A stretch of DNA of 64,000 bases from CANLBN01 sp050633525 (lineage in GTDB: Bacteria; Pseudomonadota; Gammaproteobacteria; Pseudomonadales; Cellvibrionaceae): NCBI GenBank assembly GCA_050633525.1, contig JBOEGR010000010.1, positions 1-64,000 of the forward strand, read 5' to 3'. The notes under the pieces are model-generated. The model ran no database searches. It was not told where the DNA came from and saw only the letters and a list, made by a program, of their open reading frames with translations. This document shows, one piece after another, positions 43,597-52,622 of the stretch; position 1 is the stretch's first letter; each line of letters opens with the position of its first letter. Position numbers and translations under genes: made by a program.

Positions 43597-44637
43597 TTAG
43601 ATCTTGACCATAATGCCTAGAGCCGTTGCATCAAACTCTTCTTCACCATCAGTTTCGCCATTAGTGATTTGGATCCACATTTTAACGCTTTTGGCTGGTG
43701 AGTAGTTATACGCAACAGTTGAACGAGTATGGTCTGGGCCTGATGTACCAGCGGCATCTTCAGACTCGTAGTTACCTTGGCTGAAGCTAACTGCGTGCTT
43801 ACCTTTAGTGTAACCTAGCTTCCAGTTAACGAATGAACGTTCGCCATTGTCATCACCAGTTGCCGTTACTTGATCCGCAACACCAGCAGCAACAGTAAAG
43901 TTAATACCGATAATTTTGTAGCCAACTAATAAACCGCTACCGCTTTCAGCGCCGAAGAAACCATTAGTGCCGTTACCATCGATATCTGCTTGAGTACCAT
44001 CACCTTCGGCATCACCAAAATTTGCATTCCATACCGCAGCTCGAACACCATGACCTACGTATTTAGCCGCAAGTTCATAACTGCTATCTTCACCATACTG
44101 ACCATGGAAAGTTAAACCGCCTGCAATTTTGGGTGAGTCATAACGTAGACGCTCACTAAAAATAGACTGAACTTGAACAAATGGAGTTTGACTTTGCCCA
44201 GAAGGACCGCGACGAGTCGCACCAAAACGCTGGCTCATACCTAAAGGATCAGAAACCCAAGTACCAGATTGGTCAACATCAGACGCAACCCAAGTAGCAG
44301 AAGCACCAGTACCCAAACTTACTTTACCAAAGGCACCGCCAACAGTGGCTTCTTGTATACGGTTACGTGAATTGCTACCGTTTTGAAGAAGGCTAGAAAC
44401 ACCTTCGTTTAAGCCAATTTCTACTTGACCACCAATAGTCAATGAACCTACTTTCTTAGAACCTTTGATGCCAATATTAGATTCGGCAAACTCATGACGA
44501 CCGAAGTACAAATCTTCAGCTGTATCATCATCAATTGCATTATAAAGAACACGACCGTACAAAGTAACATCAGCACTTGCTGCCGCTGCACCCATAACGA
44601 TGCCCGCTGTCGTCATAGTAATTATGGATTTTTTCAT
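43597..44637 (-). CDS. Gram-negative outer-membrane porin
   Basis: The 346-residue precursor has a cleaved signal peptide (to about residue 22, AAASA) and a mature start DVTLYGRVLYN typical of the 16-strand general porin family (Porin_4 type). Alternating aromatic/polar strands follow, and SVKMWIQITNGETDGEE lies near the end. The C-terminal residue is Ile rather than the usual terminal Phe, so the Bam recognition signal is atypical. An AGGAG ribosome site precedes the ATG. Its own strong terminator and long upstream region suggest a monocistronic, regulated gene. Confidence 0.88.
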   Translation of the reverse strand: MKKSIITMTTAGIVMGAAAASADVTLYGRVLYNAIDDDTAEDLYFGRHEFAESNIGIKGSKKVGSLTIGGQVEIGLNEGVSSLLQNGSNSRNRIQEATVGGAFGKVSLGTGASATWVASDVDQSGTWVSDPLGMSQRFGATRRGPSGQSQTPFVQVQSIFSERLRYDSPKIAGGLTFHGQYGEDSSYELAAKYVGHGVRAAVWNANFGDAEGDGTQADIDGNGTNGFFGAESGSGLLVGYKIIGINFTVAAGVADQVTATGDDNGERSFVNWKLGYTKGKHAVSFSQGNYESEDAAGTSGPDHTRSTVAYNYSPAKSVKMWIQITNGETDGEEEFDATALGIMVKI

Positions 44638-45236
44638 TATTGTCTCCTAAGGATTTTAGACATTTATAAATTGCACCCTGAATGATGCTATCAGCGTAAA
44701 TATGTTTTTAGCCTCTAGAACTAAAAACACATCGACTGATCTTTTAAATAGCCAATCAAAACCAAGTAAATATAGAACCAGATTTTAAAAAGCTATAAAC
44801 TTTTTATTCTTTGTGTAATTTGACTTTTTTCAGGCCAAACGAACCCGCAAACCTTATTTTTATAAAATAAGTTTGTTCATATAAATTCGTATTTAAAAAC
44901 AGAAGTTGCTTATCGGTTTATATTTTTCGCACAGTTTTAAATAATCAAACCTCTGTAATATTCCTATGGTAATAGCTATTCAAAAGTGTTGGCTATGCGG
45001 TTTAATACTTAGCAAAACTAAGTGTAAATACGTATTTAATAGGCTTTTTTTTACAGATCGATTAATTTAATTTATCTTTAACGATATAAAAGTCTTATAA
45101 AACAATAAGATAATAGGAATATAAATTCTTAAAAAAATAGAGAGAAAAATAGAAAATAAAAGAGAAAATAGAAAATTAATCCGTATTAATTTTCAATACA
45201 GATTAATTTTACGTATTTATACGTAGGGGAATATAC
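44638..45236. other. Long AT-rich intergenic region between porin and methyltransferase
   Basis: This 600-base stretch holds the porin promoter and leader on one side and the methyltransferase terminator on the other. It has no plausible coding frame. A striking, almost pure purine tract (plus strand, about 45129-45175) adjoins the terminator hairpin. The rest is AT-rich with no recognised motif. Confidence 0.45.
45172..45210 (-). terminator. Intrinsic terminator of the methyltransferase gene
   Basis: AAAATTAATCCGTATT (45172-45187) and AATACAGATTAATTTT (45195-45210) pair with one mismatch around a 7-base loop. The minus-strand transcript then runs into a long pyrimidine tract (TTTTCTATTTTCTC and on). 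It lies about 25 bases after the methyltransferase stop. Confidence 0.75.
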
Positions 45237-46202
45237 TTATTTTTTCGCGCTAATAATGTAATAAGCGTAATGCTTTCTTTGCAAACCGACAAAGAGCCCC
45301 ATCATAGGGGCAAGAAAATGAGAAAACTGAATGCGTTTGTTGCCAGTTCTTGAAAAAATATGGGTAAATAAATATTTAATTGACACCCAAGGCACATGTA
45401 AAACGCTAGGCGCAACACGCCACGAAGTATCTTCAACAACAATATCCTTAAAGCCGACTGCGCCCATCGCCTGCGTGAAATCATCAATATTAGCGAAGGT
45501 ATCTAAAAACCAGCCCTGGCAAACTTTTTGATAGGCAAACTCAAACAGAACATTGGCCTTACGTGTTTTCCTGAAACCATCTGCAACGACTAGACTGGCA
45601 CCCGGCTTTAGTGCTCGGTAAGCCTCTTTCAAAAATGCCAATTTATCAGTACCAAAATCATAACAACTACTTTCAATCGCATAAGCAGCATCATAGGATT
45701 CGTCTAGGCAAGGTAAAGCTCTGTAATCTGCCAGTTCGTAAGATAAGCGCTTTCCATCTAGCAGGCCCTTACTCATATTATTGGCATGCTCAACTTGCCA
45801 CGGAACAATAGTGACTCCTTTTACCGTTACTCCACGGTAATGCTGTGCACAATAGCGTGCGGTAGCACCAACACCGCAACCTAAGTCGATTACGCACTGA
45901 GGCTTATTACCGGGGTTAAGCATTTTATCTTGATGTAAGCCCAGACGTTGACATATCTGATGATTCATTTCATCTAATAATGATTCACGATTGAATGGAT
46001 TTAAACCTTTACGAAAATACCCAAAGTGCATATTTAAATTTGCACTCCAGGGCTCATAATCCATACCCGCTTCAGAATAGTATTCAATGATCGTTTTTTG
46101 GTAGCGTACCGAATCAAAGCTATCGATTTGATTCGGTTTTATATCTCCCATCTTTCTAGGCAATATTTTATCAGCCAAGACTGTCGCTTTACTTGCATTC
46201 AT
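45237..46202 (-). CDS. SAM-dependent methyltransferase (sterol/tocopherol-methyltransferase-like)
   Basis: The 321-residue enzyme has a class I SAM site CVIDLGCGVGATARYCAQ and a second motif AYAIESSCYDF. The N-terminal segment EYYSEAGMDYEPWSANLNMH is like the SMT/tocopherol-methyltransferase branch. The start at 46202 has a strong AAGGAG site six bases upstream. A much longer frame opening at 46334 runs through the hairpin leader and lacks a ribosome site. A C-terminal hydrophobic stretch (HFLAPMMGLFVGL) may associate with the membrane. The substrate is unknown. Confidence 0.75.
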   Translation of the reverse strand: MNASKATVLADKILPRKMGDIKPNQIDSFDSVRYQKTIIEYYSEAGMDYEPWSANLNMHFGYFRKGLNPFNRESLLDEMNHQICQRLGLHQDKMLNPGNKPQCVIDLGCGVGATARYCAQHYRGVTVKGVTIVPWQVEHANNMSKGLLDGKRLSYELADYRALPCLDESYDAAYAIESSCYDFGTDKLAFLKEAYRALKPGASLVVADGFRKTRKANVLFEFAYQKVCQGWFLDTFANIDDFTQAMGAVGFKDIVVEDTSWRVAPSVLHVPWVSIKYLFTHIFSRTGNKRIQFSHFLAPMMGLFVGLQRKHYAYYIISAKK

Positions 46203-46268
46203 ATGACACTCCTTAAGGTGAAATTTACACACTAAATAAACCCTATTATCCTGTAATAAAAACCTGAT

Positions 46269-46327
46269 GCGGTACAGGAGTACCGCCATTGGCCGGATGG
46301 CCAATGCGAGCCTTATAAAATAAAGGC
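46269..46327 (-). promoter_or_regulatory. Three consecutive hairpins in the methyltransferase leader
   Basis: In 60 bases there are three perfect or near-perfect inverted repeats: GCGGTAC/GTACCGC (46269-46286), CATTGGCC/GGCCAATG (46287-46306) and GCCTT/AAGGC (46310-46327). On the minus strand the first is followed by a T-rich run, so it could terminate or attenuate transcription. The cluster lies 67 bases before the start codon. It matches no riboswitch class I know. Confidence 0.5.
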
Positions 46328-46364
46328 TTTCCACGCAAAGTCGTCAATTTTAGAGAACGACGAT

Positions 46365-46387
46365 AAAATAGTTAGGGAAACTATTTT
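46365..46387 (-). terminator. Intrinsic terminator of the bd-oxidase operon
   Basis: AAAATAGTT (46365-46373) and AACTATTTT (46379-46387) pair perfectly around a 5-base loop, 10 bases after the cydB stop. The U tail is short (ATCG follows), so termination may be partial. Confidence 0.6.
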
Positions 46388-46396
46388 ATTTCTAGG

Positions 46397-47398
46397 TTAA
46401 TAGTACTTAAGGTCGGTCGCTTTACCTCTAAAGATACGATAGGCAAAAATGGTGTAAGCCAATATAGTTGGGATCACCACTAAAGCACCAATTAAGATAA
46501 ACCGTAATGATTCTGGCGCACTCGCTGCCTGCCAAATAGTCAACTCGTTTGGAACAACATAAGGGTAAAAACTAAAACCCAAACCAATAAAACTTAATAC
46601 GAAAATGCTCGCTACTATCATTAAAGGTAACCAAGCGTAACGATCACCTTGACGTGGTAAAGAATTTAACAAGAAATATAAAACCACGAATGCTGTGATA
46701 CATAAGATAGGAATGAGTAACACAAACATCACACGAGGATATGTAAACCACTGATCAAACACACCTTGGTTAACAATCGGGTTCACAATACACACGGCTA
46801 CAATACCAACGGCGGTAATACGTAGCGCTACCTTTGCCCAACGAATGGCCCGCAACTGTAAATCATGCTCCGTTTTTAAAATAAGCCAAGCTGCGCCAAT
46901 CAAACTATATGCTGCCGTTACACCCAAACAACTCAGTAGTGTAAATAATTGCGCCTCCCAATCAGTGCGAAACCCCATCACATACAAACCCAACATATAC
47001 CCTTGAGACAAGGTGGTAATCAAAGAGCCCGCCTTAAAGGCACAATCCCATGCAAACTTATGTCCTACGGATACTTTTGCACGAAAATCAAAGGCCACAC
47101 CACGTAATATGAGCCCAATTAACATAATCACAGCAGGGATATATAAATGATATAACACCGCACTATGTGCTGTAGGAAAAGCAATCAGTAATAAGCCAAC
47201 GGCTAACACTAACCACGTTTCATTGGCATCCCAAAATGGCCCAATGGATGCAATCATCGTATCTCGTTGTTGTTCGTTATCAAGGGGCAACAAGATACCG
47301 ACACCCAAATCATAACCATCCAATATGGCATACACTAAAACAGCCAAGCCCATTAGCGAGACAAAAATAATAGGTAACCAATATTCTTCACCACTCAT
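46397..47398 (-). CDS. cydB: bd-type quinol oxidase subunit II (CydB/CioB)
   Basis: The 333-residue membrane protein has about eight predicted helices. FVSLMGLAVLVYAILDGYDL and GPFWDANETWLVLAVG are the conserved subunit II motifs. Its length is like CioB of cyanide-insensitive oxidases (about 335) rather than E. coli CydB (379). The start overlaps cydA by four bases. No CydX-like small gene follows. Confidence 0.92.
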   Translation of the reverse strand: MSGEEYWLPIIFVSLMGLAVLVYAILDGYDLGVGILLPLDNEQQRDTMIASIGPFWDANETWLVLAVGLLLIAFPTAHSAVLYHLYIPAVIMLIGLILRGVAFDFRAKVSVGHKFAWDCAFKAGSLITTLSQGYMLGLYVMGFRTDWEAQLFTLLSCLGVTAAYSLIGAAWLILKTEHDLQLRAIRWAKVALRITAVGIVAVCIVNPIVNQGVFDQWFTYPRVMFVLLIPILCITAFVVLYFLLNSLPRQGDRYAWLPLMIVASIFVLSFIGLGFSFYPYVVPNELTIWQAASAPESLRFILIGALVVIPTILAYTIFAYRIFRGKATDLKYY

Positions 47399-48798
47399 GC
47401 CTTTACTCCTTCCACTGCTGGTTTAGATTGCTCAGAATCAATATGACTAATAGCGAGCATTGTTGGATCTTGTGTTTCGTATTCTTCAACATCGACCGAG
47501 CGACGCGCCATGGCAAAAACGGTATGAATATAAGCGCACAACAAAAAGCCATATACGATTAAATACATTGTCAAAGAGAAAACGACATTACCTGGTGCAA
47601 CCGTGGTAACCGCATCGACTGTTTTTAATACACCGCTGACAATATAAGGCTGGCGCCCAATTTCTGTGACATACCAACCCGCTAGGGTTGCCACCCAACC
47701 AGAAAATGTCATTCCGACAAACACTTTTAATAACAAAGGAGGCAATTTTTTTCGACGATAGTAAGTAAAAACAGCAAACCAAGAGAGTAATATCATTGTG
47801 ACACCGAGACCTACCATCACACGAAATCCATAAAATACTGGCTTCACTGGTGGGTGCTCGCCAACAAACTCATTCAGGCCTAAAAGTTCACCATCGGTTT
47901 TGTGCGTTAAAATTAAACTGGCTAGATAAGGAATGCCAACTTCAAAACTATTTTTTCTTTCCTCTTCATTCGGGATAGCAAACAATAATAAAGGGGCACC
48001 TTTTTGCGTTTCCCATATACCTTCCATTGCAGCAATTTTTTGCGGCTGGTGTTCCAATGTATTTAAGCCATGAAGATCACCAACAAAGGCCTGCAAGGGC
48101 GCTAAAATAGCGACCAACACAATAGCGGATTTTAGAGCGACGCGTGGAGCACGTTTTTTATCGCCTTTAAGTAAACGATATGCCGATATACCTGCCACCA
48201 TAAAACCTGCAGTTAAACCCGATGCAATCATTACGTGAAAGAAACGGTAAGGGAATGAAGGGTTAAAAATAATGGCCCACCAGTCCGAAGGAAATAATAC
48301 GCCCTCTCTCACTTCGTAACCCACGGGAGTTTGCATCCAAGAATTTAAAGCCAAAATCCAAAAAGCCGACAAGCTGGTTCCTATCGCAACCAACAAGGTG
48401 GCTAAAGTGTGCACTCGGTTTGGTACTCGGTGAATGCCAAACAGCATAATACCCAAAAAAGTGGCTTCCAAGAAAAAGGCTGTTAGTACTTCATAGCCTA
48501 ATAGAGGACCAGCAATATTGCCCACCGTTTCCATAAAGCCCGGCCAATTTGTACCAAACTGAAAAGACATAGTGATACCACTCACAACGCCTAAAGCAAA
48601 AGTTAATGCGAATATTTTGACCCAAAAGCGATACGCTCGCATCCAAACAGGATTGCGAGAAAAATCATAGCGACATTTAAAATAAAATAGAATCCAGCAT
48701 AAAGCGATCGTAATACTGGGAAAAAGGATATGAAAACTAATATTGGCCGCAAACTGAATGCGCGAAAGGATAAGTGTATCAACCAAAGCCTGCTCCAT
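47395..48798 (-). CDS. cydA: bd-type quinol oxidase subunit I (CydA/CioA), short Q-loop form
   Basis: The 467-residue haem-binding subunit oxidises quinol and reduces oxygen without pumping protons. Haem ligands lie in NISFHILFPSITIALCW (His near residue 22), PYRFFHVMIASGL and the GRQPYIV region. The periplasmic Q-loop is short compared with E. coli CydA (522 residues), placing it in the CIO/cyanide-insensitive-like group. It overlaps cydB and lies downstream of a GbsR/MarR-family regulator on the same strand. Confidence 0.93.
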   Translation of the reverse strand: MEQALVDTLILSRIQFAANISFHILFPSITIALCWILFYFKCRYDFSRNPVWMRAYRFWVKIFALTFALGVVSGITMSFQFGTNWPGFMETVGNIAGPLLGYEVLTAFFLEATFLGIMLFGIHRVPNRVHTLATLLVAIGTSLSAFWILALNSWMQTPVGYEVREGVLFPSDWWAIIFNPSFPYRFFHVMIASGLTAGFMVAGISAYRLLKGDKKRAPRVALKSAIVLVAILAPLQAFVGDLHGLNTLEHQPQKIAAMEGIWETQKGAPLLLFAIPNEEERKNSFEVGIPYLASLILTHKTDGELLGLNEFVGEHPPVKPVFYGFRVMVGLGVTMILLSWFAVFTYYRRKKLPPLLLKVFVGMTFSGWVATLAGWYVTEIGRQPYIVSGVLKTVDAVTTVAPGNVVFSLTMYLIVYGFLLCAYIHTVFAMARRSVDVEEYETQDPTMLAISHIDSEQSKPAVEGVKA

Positions 48799-48905
48799 TG
48801 CTAACTCCTACAAGGGCTTAAGACATTGAATAAAGCAAATTTTATTTGCCTACGAGGTGCACTCCATTGCTCGATTTAATACTTTCAATAAAAACCGCAA
48901 CACAC

Positions 48906-49463
48906 TTATTGTGTCACTTTCTTACCTTTTACTTTGTTTTTTAAATCCAATAATTTACTAACGCCAGAACCTAACTTCATTAACGACTGTAAGGTCTCCG
49001 GGCTCAAAGTATTGAGACCATTGGCCCACTGATTCAATAGCTCTAATAAATTATGCATTTCTTGCATTTTGGATTGAGCGTAACGGTCGGCATCGGTTTT
49101 AGCTTCTTCTAACAAATTAGAGCGCAACAAGGATAGGGTTGGATCAAGCTCGCGCTTACGACGCTCTTCAAAGACAGTACTGGCCATCTCCCACATATCA
49201 CCCGAAACAGAAAAATACTCTTTACGATCACCTTGCTTGTGCTGCAAGGTCACCAAGCGCCAAGACTGCAACTCCTTAATACCCATGCTGACATTACTGC
49301 GGCTAATACTCAGTAGCTCCGCTATTTGATCGGCATTTAAGGGCTGCTCATGTATCACCAACAAGGCATAGATCTGACCTACCGTGCGGTTAAAACCCCA
49401 GCGGCTGCCCATTTCTCCAAAATGCATCACAAAAGAGTGGGCGGTTTCAGTTAATGTCGGCAT
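48906..49463 (-). CDS. GbsR/MarR-family transcriptional regulator
   Basis: This is a 185-residue winged-helix regulator. GEMGSRWGFNRTVGQIYALL and DQIAELLSISRSNVSMGIKEL fit the GbsR/MarR branch, with a helical C-terminal region. It precedes cydAB by about 110 bases on the same strand and is probably its regulator. A palindromic operator lies upstream of its own start. Confidence 0.85.
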   Translation of the reverse strand: MPTLTETAHSFVMHFGEMGSRWGFNRTVGQIYALLVIHEQPLNADQIAELLSISRSNVSMGIKELQSWRLVTLQHKQGDRKEYFSVSGDMWEMASTVFEERRKRELDPTLSLLRSNLLEEAKTDADRYAQSKMQEMHNLLELLNQWANGLNTLSPETLQSLMKLGSGVSKLLDLKNKVKGKKVTQ

Positions 49464-49489
49464 AAGCTTTATCCTCTATACTGGAAATA

Positions 49490-49523
49490 CTGAAATTATT
49501 GAATTTTCAGAAATTACTGAAAA
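49490..49523. promoter_or_regulatory. Palindromic operator upstream of the GbsR/MarR gene
   Basis: TTTTCAG (49504-49510) and CTGAAAA (49517-49523) form a perfect inverted repeat around AAATTA. A second, overlapping half-site group (ACTGAAAT, about 49490) lies next to it. It is about 30-40 bases upstream of the regulator start, so autoregulation is inferred. Confidence 0.6.
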
Positions 49524-49722
49524 TTATAAACATAACTTGATCGATGTCAAGGTAATATCAGGAGATTTAAGGCGAAGAGATGTAGATAGCAGGAAGGAAA
49601 ATAGTGTTTAGGGTCACATTAACTAAACACAGTACAAAAAGAAGGAACCTGAAAATACAATTAGATAATATAGTTAGATATTACCGATAGATATTACCGA
49701 TAGACAGTACCGTAAATAACAC

Positions 49723-50196
49723 CTAAATAAGCAATATACCCTCATGCTCCAGCAACCACTGCTTACGCTCTAAGCCCCAAGCATAGCCAGTCAAACTGCC
49801 ATCATGTCCGATTACCCTATGGCAAGGCACAATAATAGAAATGGGATTACGGCCATTAGCCGCACCGACAGCGCGCACGGCTTTTGGGTTTTTCATTTGC
49901 TTAGCCAAATCGCTATACGATGCAGACTGCCCAAAAGGAATGCGAAGCAAACACGCCCAAACCGATTGCTGGAACTCTGTTCCATCTGCATCTAATGGCA
50001 CCGTAAATTTTGTTCGATGACCATCGAAATATTCACGTAATTCTTTTTTACATTGCTGGATAATACTACTCATACTCACTTTTGCGCTTTTCTCTTCAAC
50101 AAAGATAAGGTGAGTAACACCCTGCTCTGACGCACGAATTTCTACTATACCTATAGGCGTTTTCAAGTAATCGAGATAATGTGTTGTGAGGCTCAT
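49723..50196 (-). CDS. ogt: Methylated-DNA-[protein]-cysteine S-methyltransferase
   Basis: The 157-residue DNA repair protein has the active-site motif NPISIIVPCHRVIG and the wing QSVWACLLRIPFGQSASYSDLA. It removes O6-alkyl groups from guanine. I take the ATG at 50196 because it overlaps the Ada-AlkA stop as ATGA, giving translational coupling. ATGs at 50211 and 50250 would add 5 and 18 residues. Confidence 0.93.
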   Translation of the reverse strand: MSLTTHYLDYLKTPIGIVEIRASEQGVTHLIFVEEKSAKVSMSSIIQQCKKELREYFDGHRTKFTVPLDADGTEFQQSVWACLLRIPFGQSASYSDLAKQMKNPKAVRAVGAANGRNPISIIVPCHRVIGHDGSLTGYAWGLERKQWLLEHEGILLI

Positions 50197-51647
50197 AAAA
50201 GCTGTTTCCATAAGTGTAAGGTTAAATAACTGCGCCAAGGTGACACGCAAGCAGGGTCGAATGATTCTCTCAGTCGCGAATCATCCAATAATAATTGCAT
50301 CGCTTTTTTAACCGCGACATCACCTGACAAATAAATATCAGGATCACTTAAGCCCCGAAATTTAGCGTAGTTAATAGTCCAAGGACCAATGCCTTTGATC
50401 TTAATCCACTCATCAGGGTTAGCGTCATTATTACTATGAAAGGAAGTGCTAAGAAAATAAGCAGCAAAATCGTTTAGCGTTTGTTTTCTCGCGCCGGGCA
50501 TTTTGAAAAAATCGAGCGAGCTATTCATAATTTGTTCAGGCTTAGGGAAAAAATAATAGCCATCAACCTCATTTCCTAAACGCTCGACCAATAATGACAC
50601 AAGCTTATGGGCTGCCACGACGGAGATTTGCTGCCCCAGAATAGCACGCACACCTGCCTCAAAAACATCCCAAATACCCGGTAAACGCAAGCCTTTTGAT
50701 AAACGCAATGAATCACCAACTTGTGCTTGCAGATGTCGGTCCACTGCATCGATATCGGCATCTAGATCTAATATGCGCCGAATATTATTGACCAACTGTT
50801 TTACAGAGCGTAATTCATTGAGCTCAATTTCAACATCAAAACGGTTTTTGTCACCCATATAAGTCGCTGTAAACTGCCCTTCACAATCGCCCCAGCGAAT
50901 CATTCTTCCGTAATGATTCTTTCCACACCACTCTAAGCCATCGATGGCTCTGCGTTGTAAAAATTGAGAAACATAAGTCCAATCATAGGGCGGACGAAAG
51001 TAGAGCTTAAGTTTTAAACTAGAGCGAGCTTTATTGTTACCGTTACTATTACCTTTACTATGGCCGCTCTTATTAGCCTTACCAGCACGCCTCAGTTCAG
51101 TCGGAGTTAATTGTAGCGCAGAGCGAAAACAGTCGTTAAAACGACGCACACTGTTAAAACCACTCGCTAAAGCCACTTGGGTAATGGGCAGTGTTGTTTG
51201 ATGTAGCAACTGCTTAGCAAACAAACACTGCTGATACAGTGCATAACTTTTGGGGGAAACGCCCAAGTGCTGTTTAAATAGAGACCGTAAATAACGATCA
51301 CTCACACCAAGACGATTTGCTAAAGAGGATAAAGAACCCGACTGTAATTCACCATCATCTATCAAGCGTAGCGCTCTCTCCAGTGTCGTACTACTCCCCT
51401 TCCATGCAGGGGAGTTAGGCGCGCTATCAGGGCGGCATCGCAAGCAAGGTCGATACCCTGCATTAGCCGCCTCTATCGCGGAGGCGTAATACACAACATT
51501 GGATTCCTTCGGGGCAACGGCAGGACAAATGGTACGGCAGTATATGCGCGTCGTTTTTACTGCAATAAAAAAACGCCCGTCGAAGCGGGGATCTCTAGAT
51601 AATCTTGCTTGTTGGCATACAGTATCTGAAAGCATGGAGCCGAGCAT
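50193..51647 (-). CDS. Ada-type transcriptional activator fused to AlkA glycosylase
   Basis: The 484-residue fusion has an N-terminal Ada zinc domain with four Cys (IYCRTICPAVAPKESNV and PCLRCRPD), where one Cys accepts methyl groups from phosphotriesters. An AraC-type helix-turn-helix domain follows (about 85-180). The C-terminus is an AlkA 3-methyladenine glycosylase with its own N-domain and a HhH-GPD fold (AILGQQISVVAA, IKGIGPWTINYA). The Ogt domain of E. coli Ada is missing; it is supplied by the next, coupled gene. It is likely induced by alkylation. An in-frame ATG at 51635 is an alternative start. Confidence 0.9.
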   Translation of the reverse strand: MLGSMLSDTVCQQARLSRDPRFDGRFFIAVKTTRIYCRTICPAVAPKESNVVYYASAIEAANAGYRPCLRCRPDSAPNSPAWKGSSTTLERALRLIDDGELQSGSLSSLANRLGVSDRYLRSLFKQHLGVSPKSYALYQQCLFAKQLLHQTTLPITQVALASGFNSVRRFNDCFRSALQLTPTELRRAGKANKSGHSKGNSNGNNKARSSLKLKLYFRPPYDWTYVSQFLQRRAIDGLEWCGKNHYGRMIRWGDCEGQFTATYMGDKNRFDVEIELNELRSVKQLVNNIRRILDLDADIDAVDRHLQAQVGDSLRLSKGLRLPGIWDVFEAGVRAILGQQISVVAAHKLVSLLVERLGNEVDGYYFFPKPEQIMNSSLDFFKMPGARKQTLNDFAAYFLSTSFHSNNDANPDEWIKIKGIGPWTINYAKFRGLSDPDIYLSGDVAVKKAMQLLLDDSRLRESFDPACVSPWRSYLTLHLWKQLL

Positions 51648-51729
51648 CCAAAAGGAATAACTGCCCTACACTATAAAGGAGCCAGTAATAAAAACTAGCC
51701 AGAACCGGAAGTGGAGAATAAAAGAAGTA

Positions 51730-51755
51730 CTGAAACCCGCAAAAGCGGGTTTCAG
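51730..51755 (-). terminator. Intrinsic terminator of sodB
   Basis: CTGAAACCCGC (51730-51740) and GCGGGTTTCAG (51745-51755) form a perfect 11-base-pair stem around AAAA. On the minus strand it is followed by a pyrimidine-rich TACTTCTTTTATT. It lies about 50 bases after the sodB stop. Confidence 0.85.
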
Positions 51756-51802
51756 TGGAGAGCGTAATCGCGCCTAAGCCCAGTTAATAGGCATAAGAGT
51801 TA

Positions 51803-52381
51803 CTAGGCGTAATTGCTAGCCGCAAAGTCCCAATTGACTAGCTTAAAGAATGCTTCTACGTAAGAGGGGCGAGCATTGCGATAATCAACATAGTAAGCAT
51901 GTTCCCACACATCACAAGTCATTAATGGCGTGCTATCACCCGTTAATGGGCATTCTGCATCGTCGGTATTGACGATATCCAAACCACCGTCAGCAGTTTT
52001 AACCAACCAAGTCCAACCAGAACCAAAATTACCCGCAGCTTTAGCAGAGAAGTCAGCAACGAACTTATCGTAGCTGCCCCATTTGGCATTAATCGCATCG
52101 GCTAGTGCACCGCTAGGCTCGCCGCCGCCATTTGGGCTTAGGCTATTCCAGTAAAAGGTGTGATTCCAGATTTGAGCGGCATTGTTAAACACGCCACCTG
52201 AAGATGACTTGATAATATCTTCTAATGATTTACCTTCAAATTCAGTACCCGGGATCGCATCATTTAACTTAGTAACATAAGCTTGATGATGTTTACCGTA
52301 ATGATAATCCAAAGTTTCAGATGAAATATGCGGCGCTAACGCCGTTTTTTCGTAAGGGAGGGGGGGAAGCTCAAAAGCCAT
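51803..52381 (-). CDS. sodB: Fe superoxide dismutase
   Basis: The 192-residue protein has metal ligands in TLDYHYGKHHQAYV, WNHTFYW and DVWEHAYYVDYRN, all intact. The length, start (FELPPLPYEKTALAPHIS) and AAGNFGSGWTWLV segment mark the iron form, SodB, which detoxifies cytoplasmic superoxide. AGGA lies eight bases before the ATG. It is transcribed alone, with a terminator downstream. Confidence 0.95.
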   Translation of the reverse strand: MAFELPPLPYEKTALAPHISSETLDYHYGKHHQAYVTKLNDAIPGTEFEGKSLEDIIKSSSGGVFNNAAQIWNHTFYWNSLSPNGGGEPSGALADAINAKWGSYDKFVADFSAKAAGNFGSGWTWLVKTADGGLDIVNTDDAECPLTGDSTPLMTCDVWEHAYYVDYRNARPSYVEAFFKLVNWDFAASNYA

Positions 52382-52622
52382 ACGATAATTCCTTTGCTTG
52401 TGTGATGGAAATGGGGCTGATCAAAACCAGCTTAAACTCAGTTTAACTAGCTGAGGTCGAAGGTACCGTATTTCAAGCTAGATAGAACCTTTTATTACTT
52501 TTTTGTTCAAATAACGCGTCATACACTAAATGGTTTACACTTAGCACTAAAAATACGTGAATATTATCACCCTAGATCAACCCAAATTCAAACTTGTTCA
52601 ATAAACAACCAAGAAGAATATT

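Noticed and set aside
46203..46396. Search for a CydX-like small gene after cydB
   Set aside because: No small frame with a membrane helix and ribosome site was found; the region holds hairpins only.
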